Positions 47,335 to 58,725 of a DNA stretch of 64,000 bases are shown piece by piece. The notes beneath the pieces are model-generated. The model was not told the DNA's origin. It saw only the letters and a program-made list of their open reading frames with translations, and did not search any database. Positions within the stretch are counted from its first letter, which is position 1, and every line of letters begins with the position of its first letter. The stretch covers positions 94,700,923-94,764,922 of the forward strand of contig NC_132910.1 in NCBI RefSeq assembly GCF_047675955.1, read 5' to 3'. A program made the translations under genes and the position numbers. Source of the DNA: Chlorocebus sabaeus (Eukaryota > Chordata > Mammalia > Primates > Cercopithecidae).

Positions 47335-48100
47335 TTCTTATTATGAGTGAAATTAAACATCTTTTTATATGTTTAATAGTCATTTGTAATTCTCTTTCTA
47401 TGAACTGTTTTTAATATATTTTGACCACTTATCCGATGGATTTTCCCCTTTGGTTTTTAAGAGCTCTTAGAAGGCCTGTATAAAAATTTGTTTTCTAAGC
47501 TTATTTTCCTGGGTTGTTATTTCTGTTTGTCTTTTTTTCCTATGGAGAAATTATTAATTTTTATTCCACTGGAATGAGGGATCCTTTTCTTTTATAGCTT
47601 ATGGCTTTTTAGTGGCATGCTTGGAAAGGCCTTCCCTGTGCTGAGGTTAACATTTTTTTTTCATTTGTTTCTCATGTTTTTACAGTTCTGTATTTCATTC
47701 ATGTAAATCTTTCAACAGTCTGGCATTCATGTTGGTGATGAAGGAGAAATCTAAGTTTTTATATATATATATATTTAGATTACCACTCATTTGTCTGAAC
47801 ATCTGTTTAATGTTTTAGGAGGCACTGATTTGGGAGGCACTTTTATCATATCCTAAACTTACCTGTACTGATGGATCTATTCTGGACCATTCATTTTCTT
47901 TCATTGTTCTGTCTATGCCTGTATTTTCATCTTATTTCACTGTATTGCTTTAATTATAGCACCTTAATAACCTATTTTAATACTTGGAAGTGTTATAATA
48001 CACTTCGATATTTGGTTATTCTTACTTGTTTATTTTTTAGATGAGCATTGTAATCACCTTGTCCACTTTCTAAAAGAATCATGCTGGTATTTTTCATTGA
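47335..48100 (-). repeat. Ancient L1M-like sequence, minus strand
   Basis: AT-rich sequence with L1 ORF2 order in reverse, e.g. 'atatgtttaatagtcatttg' and 'gttattcttacttgtttatt'. No frame survives. A short (TA)n lies near 47760. It appears to continue beyond the insertion at 48116-48395 toward 49900. Confidence 0.45.
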
Positions 48101-48115
48101 GATCATGTCAAATTT

Positions 48116-48395
48116 TTAAGTAATTTAATTAATTAATTATTAAAATATTTTCAACATTTATGTTAGATTCAAGGTGTACACATGCCAGTCTGTTACATAG
48201 GTGTGTTGCATGATGCTGAGATTTGGAATATAAATGAGCCCATCACTCAGATAGTGGGCATAGTACCCAACAGTTAGTCTCTCAATCCTTGTCCAGCTCT
48301 CTCCCTGGCCGCTGTAGTTGTCCCCAGTGTCTATTGTTCCTGTCTTTGTGTCCATGAATACCCAGTGTTTAGCTTCCAATTATAAGTGAGAAGAA
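48116..48395 (-). mobile_element. 5'-truncated L1 3' end, minus strand
   Basis: 3' UTR in reverse ('gttacataggtgtgttgcat', 'gcttccaattataagtgaga'). Imperfect duplication GATCATGTCAAATTT at 48101-48115 and GATCATGCTAAATTT at 48396-48410. Confidence 0.82.
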
Positions 48396-48410
48396 GATCA
48401 TGCTAAATTT

Positions 48411-48856
48411 ATAGGTAAATTTAGGGAACCTTGATATCATTATATGATGTTAGGCCTTTATATACAAGAACTTCATTTGACTGGACACTAGTTCTTATTT
48501 TTATTCATTCCCTTTTCTTCTTTTTTGTCACATTGTAAAGTTTCCTTCATGTATATTTTGCATTTTTCATGATCAGTGTTTTTAATTTTTTTTTGGTTGT
48601 GCTGTTGTTACTGAATATAGGGTATTTTAATCTATTATGTTTTTAACTGGTGATTGCTTATGTACACATAGGCAATTGATTTTTGTACATTAATGTCTCC
48701 TCTACTGCTCTGTCACATTGTCTTAATACTTAGAATAGTTTTCTTAGGTGAATCTCTTGGATTTTCTAGGTGCCCAATTATATTATCTATAAAATAATAA
48801 TTTCATCTGTTTTCTCCCCAGTTTTTATGCTGATTATATATTTCCCTAGTTAATTG

Positions 48857-48890
<34 letters not shown>

Positions 48891-49910
48891 ATTGGCGATA
48901 GTGGTATTTTTCTTTTATTTTTAATTGTACATTTTAAAATGTTTTTTCACTGAGCAAGATGCTGGCCAATATCATTATGTTTAGGAAGTATTTGTTCCTA
49001 TTTAAAAATCTGTATTTTTATTTTTAAACATGAATGAATAAATGTTGAATTTAAGAAGTCCCTTTTCAGCATCTACAGAGATTAATAATATGTTTTTAAA
49101 TAATACTAGGATGAATTATATGATTTTCTTATAAGTGAATCATTCTTGAATTCCTGATGAACTATATTTGCTAATATTTTATTTGTAATCTTGTTTCAGT
49201 AGTCATGTGAATGTGGTTTATAATTTTGTTATATGGTTATGTTGGTTTTTAGTATCAATATTATTCTAGTTTTGTAAGAATAAGAGATATCTTTTTCTAT
49301 GCTCTGAAACAGTTAAAGAACATTGAGATTTTAAAGTTTTAAACATTTGGTAAAACTCCACAGTAAAATTATCTGATTATGTTGCTTTATTTGGGAGAGT
49401 GGTTGTTATTTGACAATTTTCTCTATTTTTAATGGTAATTCGTCTGTTTAGGTTTTTATCTTTCTGGATTTAGTCTTGGCAATTTATATTTTCACAAAAA
49501 ATGAGTCATGCATGCAGGTTTTCAGATTTATTTTTTTAAAATTTAGAAAATTATCCTCCATTGGTTTTGCAACTTTCTTCATATCTGTGGTTTTTGATGT
49601 CTTTGTCATTTTAACTTTGTGTGTTTATGTGCTCCCTTTTCTTGCTTAGATTATCTAAGAGTTTATATATTTTATTAACTCCCTCCTTCCCCAGAACTCA
49701 GTTCTACCATATATTCATTAGCTCTATCTTCATCTCTGTTTTCTCATTCACTAATTTTTCCTTTGATTTTTTAAATTTCTGTTTTGACTTATGTTCATTT
49801 TATTCTTTTACTAATGTTTTCAGTTTAATGTTTAATCCATTTATTTTTATTCTTTGTTTATTAATATATGTATTTAAATTTGTAACTTTTTCTTTTCGGT
49901 ACATCTTCCT
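48411..49910 (-). repeat. Very AT-rich, probably ancient L1M sequence, minus strand
   Basis: Contains a 30-nt T-run at about 48858-48887 and scattered L1-like words. The 104-codon frame at 49621-49935 is Phe/Ser-rich chance sequence. Confidence 0.4.
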
Positions 49911-49919
49911 CTGTGGCAG

Positions 49920-50020
49920 GAATAACAATAACTAACATTTATTAGGTGCTCATCATGTATTAGGGAATGTTCTAAAAGTTTTCAACAGCACTACAAGGTG
50001 GTTGTGATTATTATTATTGT
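49920..50020 (-). repeat. MIR/L2-like fragment, minus strand
   Basis: 'taacatttattaggtgctca' and 'acagcactacaaggtggttg' match SINE/LINE 3' tails. Confidence 0.5.
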
Positions 50021-50067
50021 AGTAACTATAATAATCAGTGAAAAAACTTAAGTCTTGAGGTTGTAAA

Positions 50068-50115
50068 CAATAACAACAATGACAACAACAACAGCAGCAA
50101 CAACTACAAAACAAA
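50068..50115. repeat. Imperfect (CAA)n repeat
   Basis: Runs of CAA with ATG, CAG and CTA interruptions. Confidence 0.85.
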
Positions 50116-50119
50116 GAAC

Positions 50120-52320
50120 TTCCTTTCCTAAGGCCAGGCCGTCAATAAAGGTCTCTAGGAAGACAGAAAGCGGAAAGTGTACCAGGATTTTGTTAGCTTT
50201 TCTGATCTCTGACTCTGATTTGGCAGTAGCCAAGCTTAGTTTTTATATACCAAGCAAAAAAACAATAGCATTTCTCTCTGCTGGCTTGTGAGGAGCAGAA
50301 TTTGCCTTTGTTTAATACCAGGAGTTTGTTTGATAGGCAAGGATAAGTAGGCAAGAGAAGTTTGGAGACAGTAAGATGGCAAATAGAAGGAGGGGTTGTT
50401 TATAAGTTCTGCGTTTGCCTCACCATTGATAGCTGTATCACTAGTGTAGAGAGGAACGTCAGGATAACCAGATGAACATCACACCGACATTCCTTATTGC
50501 ACTCTGCACAACTGTACTTTCCTGTATCATATTACATCTATCGTACACCATTGGGCTTTCCTCTGAGGATTCTTCAATAGCTTCTAAAAAGTCAAAAATC
50601 AGTACTTGGACGAGTAGTCAAGACGGACCAATATGTTGGTTTCAGTAATACTAACCATAGAAAGAACACATATTTCTGTAGATTTATATCTGTATTATTA
50701 GTATATGCTCTTTTTAAATCCACATAGTAACACCTTTGTAGATGATCTACACACATCTCCTTCTTTGTAGGACATCTGAGTTCGTCACACTGGCCACAGC
50801 TGATTGGAATAGGTATGGACATCTAACTCAAAGTGGGAGAATAAATTTTTCTTTCCTAGAAATTGAAGCACAGGGACTTCAGTGAATTTTTGTTGGATTT
50901 GCAACTAGAGAGGCTATTTAAAGTGACCTGGGGTAATCATGTGCATACTAAAATAGAGAAAATTAGGTATGGGAAATAGAGAGAGACAGACAAGGAGAGG
51001 GAGAGAAATTTAGCGTTTATGGAGGGTCAGTAGAAATGGACTGTTCTGTGACTCCAAAAGAGATAAAGTGAATGGTGTCATTTATTGACTGGTCCCACTT
51101 CTTTGTGACACCTAGTTGTATCTCCTACCACTGAGTTCCAGGAGACATTCTTGTATTCTATCTTTTGCTTAAACTCAGTACAAGGAGTTCTGTTTCTGGC
51201 AACCAACCAATCTCCTCACTAAGAAAATAATGTTAACATCAAACAATTTGAAAGTAGAGAAATACACTGTAATGCTGAGGTTATATACATATACAAATAT
51301 ACATATACGGAAGGACCAAAACAAAATATTAAAATCTTTCCTACATTCCATGGTATTCCCTGAAATAAGTTTATTCATGACCAGTATTGAAAAAGATGAT
51401 AATACATGCTAATTTAAATGGTGAATTTTACATAATCATAAAACTATAGTGCTTAAAAGGAGAGCAGATGATTATCAGTTTATCTTAATTTCCCTACCTA
51501 TTCCTTGGAGGGCTATGCTACTATTATATGCCATAACACTTAGATGGGAAATATTATTAGAGATGAAAAATTTTTAATTTAATATAGATTTGGTATTTTC
51601 TTTTCTTTTTAAGGTTTTCTAGCAGCAGTTATTTCTCAAGTGTTAGAATCTTCACGTAGATGAGAAGTTGAAACTTTTAAGATAATTTTGTGAATAGGCT
51701 GTATTCAACAAATATTTATTGAATTCTATTTTTAGCCAAGCATATAGTCCTAAACCTGTCTGTTGTTTAATAGGTTAGGCCACAGAAAGTTGTTTCTAGG
51801 TAAATGGGAAGCTCAGGAGGAAGCCTGGGAAAACAAGCATGAGTTGTTCATCTATTAGGAGCAAATTCAAGTTAGACGCTATCTGGATTGAGACAATCTT
51901 CTCACGTCTTGTTCAGCTAGTGAGGTAATCTCTGACATTGAACTCCATGGGACCCAGGAAGACTTTCATGAGCCCTGGAGATGCACTGCAATTTGCAGGA
52001 AGAGGAAATGGAAGCATTGGTTCAGAAAAACCCAAAAGCCAACTATGGTTTTTCTTATTGAAAAGTCAGCTGGAAATGTGCCTCACTTAAATAGAGTCAA
52101 AATGCAGATTACAAAATATAGCATCATGACCAGTAAGATAGAAGAACTGTGGGATTCAGGTATGGTTAAGATATATGTAAATGGACTATTTAAAGTCCAA
52201 AAAAATTTCGGAGTGTAATTTATCGAGATCTTTAATGCAGGATATCTTATCTCCTATAGGATATAATTCTTACTCTGTTTTGATTGTAATCATGTGAGTA
52301 AGCAAGAATTGGGAATAGGT
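50120..52320. other. Unique intergenic DNA
   Basis: No gene or clear repeat. Short frames such as 50592-50822 (minus, with several Cys) have no start context or splice support that I can defend. Confidence 0.45.
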
Positions 52321-52327
52321 ATCAGAA

Positions 52328-52507
52328 GACTACTTTTTTTTCTTTTTCTTTTTTTATGACAGTCTTGCTCTGTCACCCAGACTGGAGAGCAGTGGCGTGA
52401 TTTCGGCTCACTGCAACCTCCACCTCCAGGGTTCAAGCGATTCTCCTGCCTCAGCCTCCCGAGTACCGAGTAGCTGCGATTGCAGGTGTGCCACCATGCC
52501 CAGCTAA
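52328..52507 (-). mobile_element. Truncated Alu, minus strand
   Basis: From a T-rich head to 'ccaccatgcccagctaa'; the rest is replaced by a triplet repeat and an L1 end. Confidence 0.9.
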
Positions 52508-52510
52508 AGT

Positions 52511-52570
52511 GGCTGCCGCCTCCTCCTCCTCCTCCTCCTCCTTCTTCTCCTCCTCCTCCTTCTTCTTCTC
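52511..52570. repeat. (CTC/CTT)n triplet repeat
   Basis: About 19 CTC or CTT units with a few interruptions, at the junction of a truncated Alu and an L1 3' end. Confidence 0.95.
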
Positions 52571-52768
52571 ATTAAATTTCAATAGGTTTTTGGGGAACAG
52601 GTGGTGTTTGTTTGGTTACCTGAATAAATTCTTTAGAGGTGATTTCTGAGATTTTGGTGCATTCATCACCAGAGTAGTGTACACTATGCCCAATGTCTAC
52701 TTTTTTAATCCCTTACCCCACTCCCACCCTTTCCCTGAGTCCCCAAAGTCCATTGTATCATTCCTTAT
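52571..52768 (-). mobile_element. L1 3' end, minus strand
   Basis: 'caataggtttttggggaaca', 'gattttggtgcattcatcac' and 'tccattgtatcattcc'. A later Alu insertion cuts it. Confidence 0.85.
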
Positions 52769-53082
52769 TTTATTTTATTTTATTTTATTTATTTTATTTT
52801 TTTGAGACAGAGTCTCACTCTGTCACCAGGCTGAAGTGCAACGGCATGATCCCGGCTCTCTGCAACCTCCCCCTCCCAGGTTCAAGCGATTCTCCTGCCT
52901 CAGCTTCCTGAGTAGCTGGGACTACAGGTGTGCACCACCACGCCCAGGTAATTTTTGTATTTTTAGTAGAGCTGGGGTTTCATCGTGTTGGCCAGGATGG
53001 CCTTGATGTCTTGACCTCGTGATCTGCCTACCTTGGCCTCCCAAAGTGTTGGGATTACAGGCGTGAGCCACCGAGCTCAGCC
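52769..53082 (-). mobile_element. AluY/S element, minus strand
   Basis: TTTTA-rich head, complete dimer and end GCGTGAGCCACCGAG. Target-site duplication CATTGTATCATTC(C)TTAT at both ends. Confidence 0.95.
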
Positions 53083-53526
53083 CATTGTATCATTCTTATG
53101 AGAAGAGCACTTCTTGGTTTGTACTTTCAAAACTACAGAGGAAAATACTTTATCATAAATATTGTTCAAGATCATAAATATTCTCGAGAGTTAGCATCTG
53201 ATTCAGTTTCTGCATAAGCAAGTGTAGTCTAGATCCATCTATTTTCTATCTATTAATTTTCCTTACTTGCTCACTTTATTTTAAAATTCAAGGCTAATTA
53301 ACAATGTGTGACTATTCATATGTGAATAATTTATCATATGCTAATATGATGTGAATTTGAATGTAATAGCCACCTAATAATATGGCTTAATGTACTGGAA
53401 CAGAGAAAAATTAACCAACTCATACAGTGCATCTTGGTCACCTTCAGTGGTCTAATAATAATTTCTGTTTATTCAGCTTTAGACTTTTAAAAACAATGAT
53501 ATATTTTATCGAATAACAGGGATAAA

Positions 53527-53641
53527 ATGGGTGCAGCACACCAACATGGCACAAGTATACATATGTAGCAAACCTGCACGTTGTGCACATGTACCCTACA
53601 ACTTGAAGTTTAATAATAATAAATAAATTTAAAAAAAAAAA
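53527..53641 (+). mobile_element. 115-bp young L1 3' end, plus strand
   Basis: L1 3' UTR end with poly-A and a perfect 12-bp duplication AACAGGGATAAA at 53515-53526 and 53642-53653. By eye the sequence differs at about one base from the reverse complement of the 3' end of the L1 at 58488. Confidence 0.95.
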
Positions 53642-53654
53642 AACAGGGATAAAT

Positions 53655-54950
53655 GAAATTAAGTACTCTTCATTGCTCAGATTACATTCAATGAACATGA
53701 ATAGATTTAACATAAGGTCAAAATGGTGAAAAGAGTAGAGGCAAGTTGGTAGCAAAAAAGAGAAAGTTTTTTAAACAATATCTTAAAAGGATAGTTAGAA
53801 AAATTAAAGAAAATTGAGTGTTGGCAGTGGCAGTACTTTTATTTATAACTGGTTCTGATTCATTAACTCTTGTTACCAGTCTGTAATAGAGTAAGTACAG
53901 AAATTGAGGTTACGCAGTTAGAAATGCTTAAAACAATTTGACATTATCTTGACACTTTTATTGTATTTATTAAGAGCATCTCTTCCAAACATATTGGGGG
54001 AGAAAACTGGTTCTTCACTACAGGTAGTTTGAGATGTATGTACTGAACTAGGTAATTTTCAATATTCTTCTAACGCTGAGTGATAAGAGAACATAATTGG
54101 GAACCATGTTCATGTATACCTTTCAGTTAGAACAGAACTGAAAAAGATGTGTGATTTACCTTTTCTCATTTTCCTTCTTAAAAGTGTATCTTTAAATGTA
54201 CATATTCTGATAGCCCAGCGTTGCCATTCAAGCACAAACTATCCAACCTAATAGTAAGATAAAATTGATATTCCATGCAGATACTGGATATTTTTGCTGA
54301 CTTTTGCAAATTAGCTTTTTTTCTTTTGCCCTACTAACTTCATGTATTGCTTCTAGTAGTTGTTTTTTTACATTTTCTGTAAGTTTTCTGTAAGCAATCA
54401 TATAATCTGAAAATAGAGACAGTTTTACTTCTTCCTTTCTTGTTTTTATGAACTTACGTATTTTTCTTGCCTTCTTGAAAAGATTAGGACAAATAGTACA
54501 ATGATAAATGGCAAGAGAGTGAACGTTCTTGCCCTGTTTCTATGTTAGAGAAAAATTATTCAATATTTAATCATTAAGTATGATTCAATGTTAGCTGTGG
54601 GTTTTCTGTAGATGATCTTTCTCAGATTAAAGAAGACTTTCCATTCCTAATCTTCTGAAATTAAAAAAAAAGAATGAATGGATATTGAATTTTGAATTTT
54701 GTGAAATTCATATTTTTAAATCTATTGAAATGATCATTTGTTTTCAATGGTAAATTTCAATTGTTAATGGTAAATTACCTTGATTTTTTTCCCAGTTAAG
54801 ATAGAAATTTATCATCACAATCAGTTTTTATTTATTTAATATAAATCTCATAAAAGATATATTCCTTCATTTAATTAATGCTAAAAGACATGCTTAACAA
54901 AAATAAAGTACATCTTTCATATATGTGTGTGCGCATGTGTATATATATAT
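53655..54950. other. Unique AT-rich intergenic DNA
   Basis: Nothing recognisable; a TG/TA simple tract lies near 54920-54953. Confidence 0.45.
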
Positions 54951-54954
54951 ATAC

Positions 54955-55203
54955 AAGATGTACAAAGGTGCCTAAAACAGCAGAACCAGAAAGTTTTCTT
55001 TTTGTAGATTCCATTAATTTATAATTATTTTAGTATAGATACATACAGGAAACTACTTCATTAAATACTTCATATCATGGAAATTGACCAAGATGTACAA
55101 AGGTGCCTAAATACAGCAGAAACAAAAAGTTTTCTTTTTGTAGATTCCATTAATTTACAATTATTTTAGTATAGATACATACAGGAAACTACTTCATTAA
55201 TTA
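54955..55203. repeat. Local duplication copies A and B (about 135-bp unit, tandem)
   Basis: Copy A 54955-55089 and copy B 55090-55200 both start AAGATGTACAAAGGTGCCTAA and run to GGAAACTACTTCATTAA. AATACTTCATATCATGGAAA, which precedes copy C, also sits between A and B. Confidence 0.95.
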
Positions 55204-55225
55204 ATTAAATAATTTATTATTATTA

Positions 55226-55504
55226 TTATTTGAGACAGAGTCTCACTCTGTCACCCAGGCTGGAGTGCAACGGCGTGATACTAGCTCACTGCATCCTCAG
55301 ACTCCTGGGCTCAAGCAATCCTCCTGCCTCAGCCTCCTGAGTAGCTGGGACTACGGGCACAAGCCACTGCACCTAGCTGATTTTTTTTTCCATTTTTTGT
55401 ACAGATGGGGCCTTGCTATGTTGCCCAGGCTGGACTTCAAGCAATTCTCCTACCTCAGCCTCCCAAAGTATTGGGATTACAGGCATAAGCCACCATGACA
55501 AGCT
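55226..55504 (-). mobile_element. AluJ-type element, minus strand, internally deleted
   Basis: 'gagacagagtctcactctgt' to 'ggcataagccaccatgac', missing part of the right arm. Confidence 0.92.
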
Positions 55505-56064
55505 TCATCATTTATATTTAATATAAATAACTTTATTAGAAATTTAGGGGCATATAGCAAAAATATACATTTACTTAAGCAGTTACAGGAATTAGGCTGT
55601 TTTTAATTTTTTTACTGGCAACTTTATTTTATCCACAGGACACATTTTACTTAAGTTAATATTAAAACATTTAAAAATTAAATTTTAGACATGAAAATAT
55701 GCAACAAAAACAGGAAGTATTTTCATTATAAAACAAGTTATTAGTAAGTTCTCAGAATTTCTGAGGCATATCAGAACTCCTGCATCAAAAGTTGCATTCA
55801 TTCAGGAGGTATTAATACATTTTCAGTGCTGAGAGTATTTACAGTACTTACAACGTACTCAAAACAGCACTGTACTACTAGGGTTCACATCTGATAAACC
55901 CAAGTTTAAACTTCATGCCGCAAGTTTCCAGTTCAAGGTACAGCTAATGCAAGAACATTTTTTCATGTCATTTTTTTCTTCTGAATCTGAATAAAGAAAT
56001 AATCATTTAAGCACATGGAATAATGCCATCTTCTCCCTTACAGTAATAATATATTTTAAACCTC
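55505..56064. other. Unique AT-rich DNA between duplication copies
   Basis: Nothing recognisable. Confidence 0.45.
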
Positions 56065-56198
56065 AAATACTTCATATCATGGAAATTGACCAAGATGTAC
56101 AAAGGTGCCTAAATACAGCAGAATCAAAAATTTTTCTCTTTGTAGATTCCATTGATTTATAATTATTTTAGCATAGATACATACAGGAAACTACTTCA
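56065..56198. repeat. Local duplication copy C
   Basis: AAATACTTCATATCATGGAA leads into AAGATGTACAAAGGTGCCTA at 56092 and runs to GAAACTACTTCA; a third copy of the unit at 54955. Confidence 0.93.
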
Positions 56199-56397
56199 GA
56201 TTGTTGGACAATAGAAATCTCACTATGTCAAACAATGGTAAGTATATATTCTTGTCTCCTCCCACTTCTTGGAGGTTCTTTTTCAGGTTACAGAAGCTAG
56301 TTTATAAGGCTACAATAGTGCTTCAAACTATCTTTGAAAGTTTCTGTATTAGGAGTTTTGAAATATAACTAACAGAACATTTATAAATCAGTTTTTT

Positions 56398-56700
56398 TTT
56401 TCTTTTTCTTTTTTTTTTTTTTGAGACGGAGTCTCGCTCTGTTGCCCAGGCTGGAGTGCAGTGGTGATCTTGGCTCACTGCAAGCTCTGCCTCCCGGGTT
56501 CACGCCATTCTCCTGCCTCAACCTCCCAAGTAGCTGGGACTACAGGTGCCCACCACCACGCCAGGCAAATTGTTTTTTTTTTTTTTTTGGTCTTTTTAGT
56601 AGAGACGGGGTTTCAGCGTGTTAGCCAGGATGGTCTCCCTCTCCTGACCTCGTGATCCGCCCGCCTTGGCCTCCCAAAGTCCTGGGATCATGCCCGGCCA
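56398..56700 (-). mobile_element. AluY-type element, minus strand, deleted near its 5' end
   Basis: T-rich head, 'gagacggagtctcgctctgt', AluY-type 'gttcacgccattctcctgcc', and a shortened end 'gatcatgcccggcca'. TCAGTTTTTT flanks both sides. Confidence 0.93.
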
Positions 56701-56789
56701 TGAGTCAGTTTTTTCTTACTCTTTACTGAGTAGTTCAAATGCAATAGATAAGTGTTTTAAAATTGTTTGATATACTTCATTTTTTTTTA

Positions 56790-56980
56790 AGAACAGTTTT
56801 AGGTTGATAGCAAAATTGAGAAAAAGGTACAGAGATTTTCCATGTACCTCCCAGGAAGTACATGGTCTCTGCCATTATCAATATCCCCCACCAGAATGGT
56901 ACATTTGTTACAACTGATGAACCAACAATGATGCGTCATTATTAGCCAAAGACCATAGTTTACATTATTTTCAAATTATT
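56790..56980. repeat. Ancient L1M-like fragment
   Basis: 'acagttttaggttgatagca', 'gtacagagattttccatgta' and 'atatcccccaccagaatggt' are a recurrent old LINE-1 sequence. Confidence 0.5.
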
Positions 56981-56983
56981 ATT

Positions 56984-57272
56984 ATTTTTTTTGAGACGGA
57001 GGCTTGCTCTGTTGCCAGGCTTGAGTGCAGTGGCTCGATCTCGGCTCACTGCAACCTCCCATCTCCTGGGTTCAAGAGATTACCCAGCCTCGGCCCCCTG
57101 AGTAGCTGGGACTAAAGGCGTACGCCATCACGACCAGCTAATTTTTTGTGTTTTAATAGAGACACGGTTTCACCATGTTGGCCAGGATGATCTCGATCTC
57201 CTGACCTCATGATCCACCTGACTCAGCCTCCCAAAGTGCTGGGATTACAGGCGTGAGTCACTGCGCCCGGCC
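56984..57272 (-). mobile_element. AluS-type element, minus strand
   Basis: 'gagacggaggcttgctctgt' to 'gtgagtcactgcgcccggcc', full dimer. Confidence 0.94.
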
Positions 57273-57274
57273 TA

Positions 57275-58485
57275 TTTTTTAATTTTTAAAGCATCTTATC
57301 AGTGTTTTATTAAGGTGACTAATGGTATTCATAGTACCATTAACAGTAAGATGTAAACAAGAAATGCCTACATTTAGGAGCTAAAAGAATATTTTAGGGA
57401 GCATTTTTCCCCATAAGTAGAAAAGCTATAGAATTCACACTAAACACAGATATAATGAGATTGTATGTTAATGTATGTAATGACAATAATATTTTATAAC
57501 ATCAGTAATATAGTAAGTGCATTGAGTATAGGAATGAAGAGAAAGAAGATTTCAGGACAGAAGTCTATCATTGACTTGAATTTTGGATATCTCAAACACA
57601 AAAGGATATTTTCTACAAGCAATATCATTATTTTTTCCCATCCAAATAGCCCAAATCTCTAATGTCTTTCAAAGTGTTATCCAGAAAGAAAAGTTTCCAG
57701 TGTAAAAAAATCTATTCAGGAAAATCTAACTCATTCTGTCATATATGTGTGTAAAACTTCAAGTAATTTATACCCAAGTAATTTCTTTCATAGCAACACA
57801 TTTACAGACTGAGCTTCAAAGACAGGGGAAAATTTATTTAAAATAATGCTAAAATAATGGATATGCTTTTCTGTCCAAAGACATCAAACCCAAGATATAA
57901 CACTGTAATCACAGAAGTGGTATGTAACAGAAAAAAAAGGAAAAAAAAAAAAAAGAAAGAAAAGAAAAGAAAAGAAAAAGGTGGTTCAATGTAAGTAATG
58001 TTTTCTTTCAAAAAAAGAAACAAAAGCAAGACAGATTGCCTTAACACGTCCCCAGTCAAAAGATATGCTGAGATCTAACGGATGAAAGAAGAACCAGAGA
58101 AACTCCATTTTGAAGTAAAGGTAGAGCTGCTTAACTACATACTTATCATTGTTTTTGCTCTGTGCATAATAATTACCGGTGCTTGCCTTCTTTTCTGTAA
58201 AGTAATGCAAGTTGATACCAATAACAAAACTTTCCCCTCAGCATAAAACATTGTTAACTTTCTCTATCAATTTAATGACAGATTAATATTAAAAGCTTAA
58301 GCCTAAATCACTTTGAAATACAGAATAAATTGTAGTATATAATAGCAATTTATGGCAAAAAAAATCAAGTTACCACGTGCATTCTTATTTATATTACAAA
58401 ATAAGGAATTCATGAAATGGTACAGAAGGCTTGTATGTAGTCTAAAAAGAAAATGTTTTCATAATTTTAAAGGTGGATGTTTCAA
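57275..58485. other. Unique AT-rich DNA with an A/G-rich simple repeat
   Basis: An (AAAAG)-like run lies at about 57930-57980. No gene recognised. Confidence 0.5.
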
Positions 58486-58725
58486 ACTTTTTTTCTTATT
58501 TTTTTAAATTTATTTATTATTATTAAACTTCAAGTTGTAGGGTACATGTGCACAACGTGCAGGTTTGCTACATATGTATACTTGTGCCATGATGGTGTGC
58601 TGCACCCATCAACTCGTCATTTACATCAGGTATAACTCCCAATGCAATCCCTCCCCCCTCCCCCCTCCCCATGATAGGCCCTGGTGTGTGATGTTCCCCT
58701 TCCCGAGTCCAAGTGATCTCATTGT

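Noticed and set aside
49621..49935. 104-codon Phe/Ser-rich frame
   Set aside because: Chance frame in T-rich decayed L1 sequence.
50592..50822. Cys-containing 76-codon minus frame
   Set aside because: A CxxC-like spacing was tempting, but there is no flanking splice signal or second supporting exon.
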